Shown here in pieces: positions 1 to 7,418 of a stretch of DNA of 64,000 nucleotides. Source of the stretch: Streptomyces sp. YIM 121038 (lineage in GTDB: Bacteria > Actinomycetota > Actinomycetes > Streptomycetales > Streptomycetaceae); NCBI RefSeq assembly GCF_006088715.1, contig NZ_CP030771.1:4526001-4590000 (forward strand), given 5' to 3'. Numbering within the stretch: position 1 is the first letter of the stretch; each line of letters opens with the position of its first letter. The notes under the pieces were generated by a model. It was given only the letters and a program-made list of their open reading frames with translations, was not told the origin of the DNA and searched no databases. The position numbers and the translations under genes are program-made.

Positions 1-85
1 GGCCGTCGGCGTACAGATAGCCGAAGGGGTCGTCGTCGCCCTGTGGCGCGTTCGGCGTCTGCTCGCCGTTGTTGCCGGGCGTCAT
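1..85 (-). CDS. N-terminal fragment of a hypothetical protein (partial)
   Basis: An open frame begins at an ATG (complement of 83-85) and runs off the left edge of the window. A GGGAG-type ribosome binding site lies about ten bases upstream, which supports the start. The visible 28 residues are hydrophilic (they begin MTPGNNGEQTPN and continue through a DDD-PFGYLYADG segment), with no signal peptide. I do not recognise the family from this stretch. The gene lies downstream of, and on the same strand as, the diguanylate cyclase gene, with a gap of about 100 bases. Confidence 0.6.
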   Translation of the reverse strand, partial: MTPGNNGEQTPNAPQGDDDPFGYLYADG

Positions 86-184
86 TCGCAGGTCACTCCC
101 TCGCATCGCGGATGCGGGCGAGCCTACCCGCTCCAGGTGACCGCCCAAGGTGCCGTTGACGTCAACAAGTTCCCGGTACGGGAC

Positions 185-1864
185 CTATCCGGCCCGCCGG
201 TGCTGCTTGGCACGGGAACGTTTCTCGACGTACATCCGCTGGTCGGCGGAGTGCAACACCTCGTCCGCCGACATGCCGCAGTGGGCCCAGCCGATGCCGA
301 AGCTGGCGCCCACGCGCACGGCCCGGCCCTCGACCCTGATCGGCGGGATGATGGCGTTCCGCAGCCGCACCGCGAGGTCCTGCGCGTCGGCCCTGCCGAG
401 CCCGTCGGCGAGGACCACGAACTCGTCGCCGCCGAGCCGCGCCACCGTGTCGCCGTCGCGGACGCCGCTGGTCAGACGCCGTGCGACCTCGATGAGGACG
501 GCGTCACCCGTGTGGTGCCCGAAGCGGTCGTTGATCGACTTGAAGCCGTCGAGGTCGCAGAAGAGGACGGCGAGCCCCTTCGTGCCGTCGTCCGCCTCGG
601 TCTCCTCGGGCGGTGCGACGGTGTGCACGTGGTGGTCGAAGTCGCCCTGGGCGCCGTGGTGCGCGCCGGGCGGGGCGGCGTGCCCGTGCCCGGCCGGGTG
701 ACCGGCGGCGCCGCTGTACAGGCCGCTGTTGTCGTACGCCGCATCGAGCGAGTCCACCGTGCTCGGCCGGCCCGCGTGCGGCCTGCGACAGAGACGGGCG
801 CTCAGCCGGGCGCGCAGCTCGGCGGAGTTCGGCAGGCCGGTGAGCGAGTCGTGCGAGGCGCGGTGCGCGAGCTGGAGCTCGCGCCGCTTGCGCTCCTCGA
901 TGTCCTCGACGTGCGTGAGCAGAAACCGGGGCCCGTCCGCGGCGTCCGCGACGACGGAGTTGCGCAGCGACACCCAGACGTAGGTGCCGTCGCGGCGCCC
1001 GAAGCGCAGCTCGGCGCGGCCGCCCTCGGCGGAGGTGCGCAGGAGCGTGCCGATGTCCTCGGGGTGGACCAGGTCGGAGAAGGAGTAGCGCCGCATCGCG
1101 GAGGCGGGGCGGCCGAGCAGCCGGCACAGCGCGTCGTTGGTGCGCAGGATGCGGCCGTGCTGGTCGCCGCCCATCTCGGCGATGGCCATGCCGCTCGGCG
1201 CGTACTCGAAGGCCTGCCGGAAGGACTCCTCGCTGGCCCGCAGCGCCTGCTGCTCGCGCTCCAGGCGGACGAGGGCGCGCTGCATGTTGGCCCGCAGCCG
1301 GGCGTTGCTGATGGCGATCGCGGCCTGGAAGGCGTACATCTGGAGGGCTTCGCGGCCCCAGGCGCCGGGCCTGCGGCCGTTGCGCGGGCGGTCGACGGAG
1401 ATCACGCCGAGCAGTTCGCCGCCGGAGCCGCCGGTCGCGTACATGGGGGCGAAGAGCCGGTCGGAGGGGTGCCACTCGTCCTCGAAGCGGGGATCGGGGC
1501 CCTCGGTGTACCACTGCGGCACGTCGTCCTCGTCGAGGACCCAGCCCTCGGTGTGCGGGATGAAGCGCAGGGCGCCCCAGGCCTCGCCCATGGCGAGGCG
1601 GCGGTCCCAGGACTCGCGGGAGCCGACCCGGCCGGTGATGAGCGCCTCGGCGGCGGGGTTGCCCGCGAAGGCGGCGACGACGAGGTCGCCGTCCGGGCGC
1701 ACGAGGTTGACGCACGCCAGCTCATAGCCCAGGCCGTTCACCACGCCGTCGGCGACGGTCTGCAGCGTGTCCGCGAGGCTGCGGGCCGTGTTGAGGTCCG
1801 CCACCACTTGGTGCAGCTGCCGCAGGGTCGCAAGACGGACGTACGGCTCCGACTCGGTCTCCAT
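185..1864 (-). CDS. cdgB: GAF-PAS-GGDEF diguanylate cyclase, CdgB type
   Basis: Predicted to make cyclic di-GMP from two GTP in the cytoplasm. This second messenger holds Streptomyces in vegetative growth through BldD. The 559-residue product has a GAF-like sensor at about 15-190, a PAS domain with a PAC tail at about 210-330 and a GGDEF domain at about 330-550. The intact GGDEF motif is at 478-482. An RDGD sequence five residues before it fits the RxxD inhibitory site, so product inhibition is expected. A His/Ala/Gly-rich insertion at about 360-430 splits the start of the GGDEF domain from the FCDLDGFK strand. I chose the ATG at 1864 over longer upstream frames because GGGAGAG lies just before it and the protein then begins METESEPYVRL, as I recall for CdgB. 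There is no EAL domain. Confidence 0.9.
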   Translation of the reverse strand: METESEPYVRLATLRQLHQVVADLNTARSLADTLQTVADGVVNGLGYELACVNLVRPDGDLVVAAFAGNPAAEALITGRVGSRESWDRRLAMGEAWGALRFIPHTEGWVLDEDDVPQWYTEGPDPRFEDEWHPSDRLFAPMYATGGSGGELLGVISVDRPRNGRRPGAWGREALQMYAFQAAIAISNARLRANMQRALVRLEREQQALRASEESFRQAFEYAPSGMAIAEMGGDQHGRILRTNDALCRLLGRPASAMRRYSFSDLVHPEDIGTLLRTSAEGGRAELRFGRRDGTYVWVSLRNSVVADAADGPRFLLTHVEDIEERKRRELQLAHRASHDSLTGLPNSAELRARLSARLCRRPHAGRPSTVDSLDAAYDNSGLYSGAAGHPAGHGHAAPPGAHHGAQGDFDHHVHTVAPPEETEADDGTKGLAVLFCDLDGFKSINDRFGHHTGDAVLIEVARRLTSGVRDGDTVARLGGDEFVVLADGLGRADAQDLAVRLRNAIIPPIRVEGRAVRVGASFGIGWAHCGMSADEVLHSADQRMYVEKRSRAKQHRRAG

Positions 1865-1925
1865 GCTCGCTCTCCCCGAGACCTCGACAGCAACTCCAGG
1901 ATCCGCAGCGTCCTCAGTGTCCGTA

Positions 1926-2000
1926 ATCTCTGACTCTTCGTGACTCTTCTGGCTTCGTACGGTGCTGTACGCCTTCGTACTTCTACGTACGGTGCTGTGC
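1926..2000. repeat. Short direct repeats in the cdgB leader
   Basis: The sequence CGTACGGTGCTGT occurs at 1956-1968 and again at 1986-1998, exactly 30 bases apart. TGACTCTTC occurs twice, ten bases apart, at about 1931 and 1941. These lie 60-140 bases upstream of the cdgB start and could be part of its 5' untranslated region or a regulator binding array. No known motif is recognised. Confidence 0.45.
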
Positions 2001-2090
2001 TTCCGTGCCCTCAGCGTCTGTCTGATTGCCACGGTCACTGAATCACAGCGAGCTGCCCACCCGGTACACAGGGTCAACAAAATATGGGCC

Positions 2091-2108
2091 CTGTGACTCA
2101 AGTCACAG
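2091..2108. promoter_or_regulatory. Crp-like palindrome between cdgB and the flavin-reductase gene
   Basis: CTGTGACTCAAGTCACAG has perfect 8-base arms around a 2-base centre. It contains TGTGA-N6-TCACA, the classical Crp/Fnr core, and the GTG-N6-CAC form known for Streptomyces Crp. It sits about 230 bases upstream of cdgB and 200 bases upstream of the divergent gene at 2309. It could also be read by BldD, a known regulator of cdgB in S. coelicolor, but the spacing of the half sites fits the BldD box less well. Confidence 0.55.
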
Positions 2109-2308
2109 GTGAGGGCGCATGGTTAAGACCGGAACATGAGGCTCCGTTGACCTGGTGGGGCGCGGGAGGAACGGGTGGGTGACGGCCCGGGACACGAGCG
2201 GAGCCCGCGTGGTCCGCGGAGTCCGCGTAGTCCTAGGTCCCGGCCTAGGACCGGTCTCGGCCCCGGGGCCGATGCGCCGCGGCCCGGTCCGGCACTAGCG
2301 TCAGTCGT

Positions 2309-2893
2309 GTGGTTGCCGATCTGACCTTGAACACACAGCCCCCTCCCGTCCCGTCCACCCCCCATCCTGTGGGGGTGAGCAACGACGAGTTCCGCGCCGC
2401 CATGTCCCGCCTGGCCGCGGGCGTGGTCCTGGTGACCGCGCAGGAGCCCCCGCTGGACCCGGACGACCCCATGGCGCCGGCCGGCGAGGACGTGGGCATG
2501 ACGGCCACCGCCTTCCTCTCGGTCTCCCTGGACCCGCCCCTGGTCATGGTCAGCCTGCGCACGGGCTCCCGCATGGACGACCTGCTCGCCGAGCAGCCCC
2601 TGTGGGCCGTGTCGGTCCTCACCGAGAGCCAGCGGCACATCGCGGGCCGCTTCGCCATGAAGGGCCGCATCAGCGACCGGCTGCTGTTCGAGGACATCCC
2701 GTGCACGCGCGGCCGGGAGAGCGGCGCGCCCCTGGTCGGCGGCGCGCTCGCCGCCCTGGAGTGCCGCACCGAGCAGACCGTGGCGGCGGGCGACCACACC
2801 CTGGTGATCGGCCGCGTCCTCACGGCGGAGCTGCCCGGCGCGGACGGCGGCCCGCTGCTGTACTTCCGGGGCCGCTACCGGCAGCTGGGCTGA
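2309..2893 (+). CDS. Flavin reductase-like FMN-binding protein
   Basis: The 194-residue protein resembles the flavin reductase-like FMN-binding family, small split-barrel proteins that reduce FMN with NAD(P)H or serve as partners of two-component monooxygenases. Typical features are the opening FRAAMSRLAAGVVLVTA, then GMTATAFLSVSLDPPLVMVSL in which the flavin is normally bound, and the late GDHTLVIGRVLTAEL strand. A family member usually has 160-190 residues, so it is full length. The start is a GTG at 2309, with an internal ATG at 2401 possible. A proline-rich 20-residue leader precedes the domain. It is divergent from cdgB, and no monooxygenase partner lies beside it. Confidence 0.8.
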   Translation: MVADLTLNTQPPPVPSTPHPVGVSNDEFRAAMSRLAAGVVLVTAQEPPLDPDDPMAPAGEDVGMTATAFLSVSLDPPLVMVSLRTGSRMDDLLAEQPLWAVSVLTESQRHIAGRFAMKGRISDRLLFEDIPCTRGRESGAPLVGGALAALECRTEQTVAAGDHTLVIGRVLTAELPGADGGPLLYFRGRYRQLG

Positions 2894-2932
2894 GCCGGGG
2901 CGGCTCCTGACGGCCGGGCCGAGGCGGGGCCG

Positions 2933-3364
2933 CTACTGCCAGTCCTTGCCCGAGCGGCCCTGCTTGGTCTGCGCGCGCTGCTTCTTCTCCCGCAGCCGCC
3001 GTTCGTTGATCCCGCGCGGGATGCGGGTGGGGCGCCGGGGCTTGGGCGGCGGCGCGGTGGCCTCCGCGAGCAGCGCGGCGAGCCGGACGGCCGCCGCCTC
3101 CCGGTTGCGCCACTGGGAGCGGTGCTCGCTGGAGCGGACGCTCACGACGCCGTCGACGAGCCGGGGCGCGAGCCGCTCCAGGGCCCGCCGCTTCCAGACC
3201 TCGGGCAGCGCCTCGGTGCGCGCCAGGTCGAAGCGGAGCTCGACCTGCGAGTCACTGGTGTTGACGTGCTGGCCGCCGGGCCCCGAGGAGCGCGAGAAAC
3301 GCCACAGGAGCTCGGCCTCCGGCAGGACGACCGAGCCACGGATGACGTGTTCGCGACCAGACAT
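2933..3364 (-). CDS. arfB: Alternative ribosome-rescue factor ArfB (peptidyl-tRNA hydrolase)
   Basis: Predicted to enter stalled ribosomes and hydrolyse peptidyl-tRNA when no stop codon is in the A site. The 143-residue protein has the catalytic GGQ motif at residues 30-32 (SSGPGGQHVNTSDS). It has the RF1-like beta strands QVELRFDL, and a basic C-terminal tail rich in Lys and Arg (RRLREKKQRAQTKQG) that in ArfB occupies the empty mRNA channel. Length matches the E. coli protein (about 140). The ATG at 3364 was chosen because the upstream extension has no family character. Confidence 0.92.
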   Translation of the reverse strand: MSGREHVIRGSVVLPEAELLWRFSRSSGPGGQHVNTSDSQVELRFDLARTEALPEVWKRRALERLAPRLVDGVVSVRSSEHRSQWRNREAAAVRLAALLAEATAPPPKPRRPTRIPRGINERRLREKKQRAQTKQGRSGKDWQ

Positions 3365-3571
3365 GTCTCCTATGATCCCGCGTCGGGCGGCCGTACGACA
3401 CCCGTTTTCCGCCGCCGCGGCCGCCTCGCGGGGCACCTTCGGTAAAGAAAGTAAAGAAGCGCGTCCGCATATGGAACCTTGGATACCCCCCACGGCGTTC
3501 ATAAGGGTGCCGGTAGCTTCGCCCTCAGAGTGAAGCCCGCACATAGGCGACTAGGGAAGGGACTCCCAACA

Positions 3572-4147
3572 ATGGCTGTAAGCCTGTCCAAGGGCGGCAA
3601 CGTCTCGCTCACCAAGGAGGCACCGGGCCTGACCGCCGTCACGGTCGGCCTCGGCTGGGACGTCCGCACCACCACGGGTACCGACTTCGACCTGGACGCC
3701 TCCGCGATCGCGGTGAACACCCAGGGCAAGGTCTATTCGGACGCCCACTTCGTCTTCTTCAACAACAAGGCGACGCCGGACCAGACGATCGTCCACACCG
3801 GTGACAACGTCACGGGCCAGGGCGAGGGCGACGACGAGCAGATCAACGTCAACCTCGCGGGCCTGCCCGCCGACATCGAGAAGATCGTCTTCCCGGTCTC
3901 GATCTACGACGCCGAGAACCGCTCGCAGAACTTCGGCCAGGTCCGCAACGCGTTCATCCGCATCGTGAACCAGGCCGGCGGCGCCGAGATCGCCCGCTAC
4001 GACCTGTCGGAGGACGCCGCCACCGAGACCGCCATGGTCTTCGGCGAGCTCTACCGCAACGGCGCCGAGTGGAAGTTCCGCGCCGTCGGCCAGGGCTACG
4101 CCTCGGGCCTGGTCGGCATCGCCCAGGACTTCGGCGTCAACGTCTGA
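3572..4147 (+). CDS. TerD family protein (tellurium/stress, calcium-binding)
   Basis: The 191-residue product is a standard single-domain TerD/CABP protein. It has the N-terminal [20 protein letters not shown], the GLGWDVR strand, the acidic DFDLDAS loop and a GEGDDEQI segment. In TerD structures these acidic loops bind calcium. Such proteins are abundant in Streptomyces and are linked to tellurite resistance, oxidative stress and differentiation. The ATG at 3572 follows AGGGAAGGG. A strong terminator follows directly, so it is probably a single-gene transcript, although a TerB family gene lies next to it on the same strand. Confidence 0.93.
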   Translation: MAVSLSKGGNVSLTKEAPGLTAVTVGLGWDVRTTTGTDFDLDASAIAVNTQGKVYSDAHFVFFNNKATPDQTIVHTGDNVTGQGEGDDEQINVNLAGLPADIEKIVFPVSIYDAENRSQNFGQVRNAFIRIVNQAGGAEIARYDLSEDAATETAMVFGELYRNGAEWKFRAVGQGYASGLVGIAQDFGVNV

Positions 4148-4164
4148 GTCCCCAGCGACTGACC

Positions 4165-4201
4165 ACGGGCCCCGGCCGGACTGCCTCCGGCCGGGGCCCG
4201 T
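4165..4201 (+). terminator. Terminator hairpin after the TerD gene
   Basis: A perfect 16-bp stem (4165-4180 paired with 4186-4201) closes a 5-base loop, 18 bases after the TerD stop codon. It lacks a T-run, as is usual for Streptomyces terminators. Confidence 0.85.
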
Positions 4202-4329
4202 CCCGTGTCCGCCCCAAGACGCGGGCCGCGCGGGGAACTTCGCGGCGCGGGACGGCGTTGCCAGGACGACGTGCGCACAGCGCGCGCGGCCGACGGGTAC
4301 GACACGGGCAGAAGCCGAGGTGGCGCGGA

Positions 4330-4890
4330 ATGGCTATGTGGGACCGGATCAAAGACCAGGCCAAGAACCTGCAGCAGACGCAGGGCGGGCGCACCTCCGG
4401 CGGGCCCGGCGCCCCTGGCCACGGCACGCACGGCAGCGGCTCCAAGGGGTCCAAGGCCCAGCTGATCGGCCTGCTCAAGACCCAGCTGACCTCGCTCAAG
4501 TCGGAGCTGAAGAGCGGCGCCTACCGCGACGCGAGCATGGCCATGTGCGCCCTGGTGGCCGCCGCCGACGGCACCGTCGACCCGGCCGAGCGCCAGCACG
4601 TCGAGTCCCTGATCCTGCAGAACGACGTGTTGCAGAACTTCCCCCCGGACCAGCTCCGCCAGCGCTTCAACAAGCACGCGGACCAGCTGTCCTTCAACTT
4701 CCAGCAGGGCAAGGCCGCGGTCATGCAGGAGATCGCCAAGGCCGCGAAGAAGCCCGCGGAGGCCCGGGCGGTCGTCCAGACCGGCTTCGTCATCGCCGGG
4801 GCGGACGGCTATGTGGCCCCGGCCGAGGAGCAGGTCCTGCGCGAGGCCTGCGCGACCCTCGGCCTGTCCCCCCAGGAGTTCGGCCTCTGA
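4330..4890 (+). CDS. TerB family tellurite-resistance-like protein
   Basis: The 186-residue protein begins with a short amphipathic MAMWDRIKDQAKNLQQ, then a Gly/Ser-rich linker (about 18-42), then a helical TerB-like domain at about 50-186. Its repeated AAADGTVDPAERQ and AGADGYVAPAEEQ motifs carry the acidic metal-binding pattern of the family. Function in the cell is unclear; TerB proteins associate with membranes and with TerC/TerD in stress complexes. The start ATG at 4330 has GAGG nine bases upstream, and an ATG at 4336 is an alternative. Its place directly after a TerD gene supports a shared role, although a terminator separates them. Confidence 0.85.
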   Translation: MAMWDRIKDQAKNLQQTQGGRTSGGPGAPGHGTHGSGSKGSKAQLIGLLKTQLTSLKSELKSGAYRDASMAMCALVAAADGTVDPAERQHVESLILQNDVLQNFPPDQLRQRFNKHADQLSFNFQQGKAAVMQEIAKAAKKPAEARAVVQTGFVIAGADGYVAPAEEQVLREACATLGLSPQEFGL

Positions 4891-4920
4891 AGCCCTGGGG
4901 GGGCGGAGTCCGCGGCGTAC

Positions 4921-5002
4921 GGGAGCGCCCCGAAGGGGCGCGGGACCTGTCGATCTGCGGCTCCGCCGCGCGGGCGCGACCAGCCACGACGCCCCCGCAG
5001 CA
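4921..5002 (+). repeat. Dispersed intergenic repeat, copy 1
   Basis: It begins with a GCGCCCC-GAA-GGGGCGC hairpin (4925-4941), continues with a GCGGCTCCGCCGCG segment, and ends with GCGACCAGCCACGACG. The same architecture appears at 24104-24165 and, inverted, at 32628-32712. The hairpin may also terminate the TerB-like transcript. Confidence 0.75.
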
Positions 5003-5038
5003 AAATGACGGCACAGCGCGTTACCTCCAGCGAAGCAC

Positions 5039-6514
5039 TTAGCGCTCGTCCGGCTTGCCGTCGCCGTACAGCCAGTCCGACCACACCTTCTTCAGCTCGC
5101 CGCGCGCCTCGTCGTCGCCCGCGTGCTTCTCGACGTACGTGGTGAAGTCCTCGGTGTCCGCGTTGGCGTGGCGGTACTTCTTCGCCCAGCCCTGGACGAT
5201 GTCGTAGAAGGTCTCGTCGCCGACGGTCTCGCGGATCTTCTGGATGACCATGGCGCCCCGGTAGTAGACGGGGTCGTCGGAGATGCTCGCGGCGTCCGGC
5301 TGCTTGGCGGGCGGGAACTCCCAGAGGGACTCGTGGTCCTTCTTGGTGTCCCAGTACTCGTCCTCGTAGAGCGCGTCGACGGTCTCCTCGACGGTGTCGC
5401 CGCCGTTGTCCTCCTCGTAGAGGAACTCCGCGAACGTCGCGAAGCCCTCGTTGAGCCACATGTCCTGCCAGCTCTTCGGCGTCACCGAGTCGCCGAACCA
5501 CTGGTGGGCCAGCTCGTGCACGAGGGTCGAGGTGTCGGCGTCCTGGACGGGGAACAGCGGCTTGGTCTGGGTCTCCAGGGCGTAGCCGAGGTCCGCGCGG
5601 CCGTCGACGACGGCGCCGGTGGACGAGAAGGGGTAGTCGCCGAAGTTGTACTCCGCCCACTCCATGATGTCGGGGATCTTCGCGAGGACCTTCTCGGTCT
5701 TCTTCCGCTTGTCCTCGGGGAGCGTGTGGTCGATCGCCGTGAAGACGGGAATGCCGTTCTTCCCCGCGGTCCGCGACGTCTTCGTGTCGTACGTGCCGAC
5801 GACGACCGTCGCCAGATAGCTGGCCATCGGCTCGGCGTTGTGCCAGCCGAAGGTGGTCCGGCCGTTGGCGGTGGTCTCCTTCGTCAACTCGCCGTTGGAG
5901 ATGGCCTTCATGCCCTTGGGGACGGTGACCTCTATGTCGTACGAGGCCTTGTCGATCGGGTGGTGGTTGCCCGGGAACCACGCCATCGAGCCCGCGGGCT
6001 GGCCCGTCGCGAGCGCGCTGTCCTCCCCCTTGAGCCAGCCCTCCTTGGCGCCGTCCACGTCCGTAATGGTCTGCGGGGTGCCGGAGTAGCGGACGGTGGC
6101 GCGGAAGGTCTCGCCCCGGTCGAGGTCGTCGCGGGGTCGGACGGTCAGCTCGCTGCCCGCGCGCTGGAAGCGGGCCTCCTTGCCCTCGACGGTCACGGAC
6201 TCGACGTCCAGGCCCTTGAGGTCGAGGTTGAAGGCGCTGAGCGTCTTGGTGGCGCGGGCCGTGATGTCGGCGGTGCCGGTCAGCCGGCGGGACTCGGGGT
6301 CGTAGCCGATCTTCAGTCCGTAATGAGCCACGTCGTAGCCGCCGTTGCCGAGCTTCGGGAAGTACGGGTCGCGGACGCCCGCGGCTCCCGGGGTGCCGCC
6401 GACGCCACTGCTCGTGCACGCGGTGAGCGCGGTCGCGAGGGCGGTGGCGCAGAGCAGCGCGAGGGGGGTGCGGCGGGGCCCCTTGGTCAGGGGGGCGGTG
6501 GCTCGGTAGATCAC
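5039..6514 (-). CDS. M1 family zinc metallopeptidase, lipoprotein
   Basis: A secreted aminopeptidase-like enzyme anchored as a lipoprotein, predicted to cut peptides outside the membrane. The signal sequence ends in the lipobox LTAC, with Cys33 as the lipidation site. An M1 beta-sandwich N-domain follows, then the zinc site HELAH (about 333-337) with the third ligand Glu in WLNEGFATF about 19 residues on. A DLGYALETQT segment stands where the exopeptidase GAMEN motif usually is, so true aminopeptidase specificity is uncertain. At 491 residues it lacks the large C-terminal helical domain of PepN (about 870). I chose the GTG at 6514 (AGGA nine bases before) over a GTG at 6541 that has no binding site. 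Confidence 0.87.
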   Translation of the reverse strand: MIYRATAPLTKGPRRTPLALLCATALATALTACTSSGVGGTPGAAGVRDPYFPKLGNGGYDVAHYGLKIGYDPESRRLTGTADITARATKTLSAFNLDLKGLDVESVTVEGKEARFQRAGSELTVRPRDDLDRGETFRATVRYSGTPQTITDVDGAKEGWLKGEDSALATGQPAGSMAWFPGNHHPIDKASYDIEVTVPKGMKAISNGELTKETTANGRTTFGWHNAEPMASYLATVVVGTYDTKTSRTAGKNGIPVFTAIDHTLPEDKRKKTEKVLAKIPDIMEWAEYNFGDYPFSSTGAVVDGRADLGYALETQTKPLFPVQDADTSTLVHELAHQWFGDSVTPKSWQDMWLNEGFATFAEFLYEEDNGGDTVEETVDALYEDEYWDTKKDHESLWEFPPAKQPDAASISDDPVYYRGAMVIQKIRETVGDETFYDIVQGWAKKYRHANADTEDFTTYVEKHAGDDEARGELKKVWSDWLYGDGKPDER

Positions 6515-6558
6515 CCCGGTGATCCTATGGCCACCGCTCACCGCCGTACCGGGGCCCC

Positions 6559-6621
6559 CGCGCGCCGGGGCTCCGCGCGGCCGGGGCTTCGCGCGGCCGG
6601 GGCTTCGCGCGGCCGGGCCCC
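6559..6621. repeat. 16-bp GC-rich tandem repeat downstream of hbpS
   Basis: Three consecutive 16-bp units built on CGCGCGGCCGGGGCTT (6574-6589, 6590-6605, 6606-6621), preceded by one degenerate unit. They fill the gap between the hbpS stop and the peptidase start and can fold into G/C-rich hairpins. Confidence 0.7.
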
Positions 6622-6632
6622 CGCGCCCGGGG

Positions 6633-7190
6633 TCAGCGGCCCAGCGCGGCCACGCCCGCCTGCGCGAACTTCTCGTCCAGGTCGCCGCTGGGCGCGCCCG
6701 CGACGCCGATGCCCGCGACGGGGGCGCCCTTCGCGGTGACCGGGGCGCCGCCCGCGAGGAACAGCGTGCCCGGGATGTCCTTGAGGTTCGGCGTCTGCGT
6801 CAGGCGCTTGGCCAGCTCGGAGGTGGGCGCGTTCCAGGAGACGGCGGTGTAGGCCTTGCGCTCGGCGGACTCGTACGACTGCGGGCCCGCGCCGTCGCCC
6901 CGCAGGGTGACGATCGTGTTGCCGTTGCGGTCGACCACGGCGACCGTGACGCGCTGGTTCTCCTTCTTCGCCGCGTCCAGCGTCGCCTGCGCGGCCTTCG
7001 TCGCGGCGGCCACGGTGAGGTGCGTGCTCTGCGTCAGGTTGCGGCTGCCCGCGTCGGCGCCGACGGCGGCCTCGGCGGCGGCCGCCGGGGCGTCGGCGCT
7101 GGCGGACACGGCACCGACCGTCCCGGCGCCGACGACGCCGAGGACGGCGGCGGCGGTGAGGACTCGGGCACGCGGCGAGAGCTGCTTCAT
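6633..7190 (-). CDS. hbpS: Secreted haem-binding protein HbpS (GlcG/HbpS family)
   Basis: The 185-residue product has a Sec-type signal (LTAAAVLGVVGAGTVGAVSASA) followed by a GlcG/HbpS domain with VTVAVVDRNGNTIVTLRGDGAG and the Gly-rich tail GAPVAGIGVAGAPSGDLDEKF. In S. reticuli, HbpS binds haem outside the cell, forms an octamer and controls the sensor kinase SenS; redox or iron stress releases this control. The divergent neighbour here is exactly such a kinase with a NarL-type partner, which makes the assignment strong. The ATG at 7190 precedes MKQLSPRARVL. Expression is probably autoregulated through the palindrome at 7328-7353. The signal lacks a twin-arginine pair. Confidence 0.9.
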   Translation of the reverse strand: MKQLSPRARVLTAAAVLGVVGAGTVGAVSASADAPAAAAEAAVGADAGSRNLTQSTHLTVAAATKAAQATLDAAKKENQRVTVAVVDRNGNTIVTLRGDGAGPQSYESAERKAYTAVSWNAPTSELAKRLTQTPNLKDIPGTLFLAGGAPVTAKGAPVAGIGVAGAPSGDLDEKFAQAGVAALGR

Positions 7191-7327
7191 GGTGTGACTC
7201 CTTGGGGCGGCACGGTCTGTGCGGCGGTACGGGTCCGGAGGCGGGCCCTGTGCTTCGATCCTCCCGGCGGGTCCCGGTCCGCCCCGTCGGCACACCGGCT
7301 GCGGGTCGCGCGCGGTTCGGATGACGT

Positions 7328-7353
7328 CCGGGTCAGCCGATCGGTTGACCCGG
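7328..7353. promoter_or_regulatory. Near-perfect 26-bp palindrome, candidate SenR operator
   Basis: CCGGGTCA (7328-7335) and TGACCCGG (7346-7353) flank a perfect CCGATCGG core (7337-7344). Only one symmetric pair in the 26 bases fails. It lies in the hbpS/senS divergent region, 138 bases from the hbpS start and 66 bases from the senS start. The right arm contains TTGACC, usable as a -35 element for senS, so a bound regulator would control this promoter directly. Confidence 0.65.
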
Positions 7354-7418
7354 GCCTGCGACCAGCGGGCCACAATGAGGGTGTTTGCCCAGTTCACGCG
7401 CGTGACAGGAGGTCGGGG

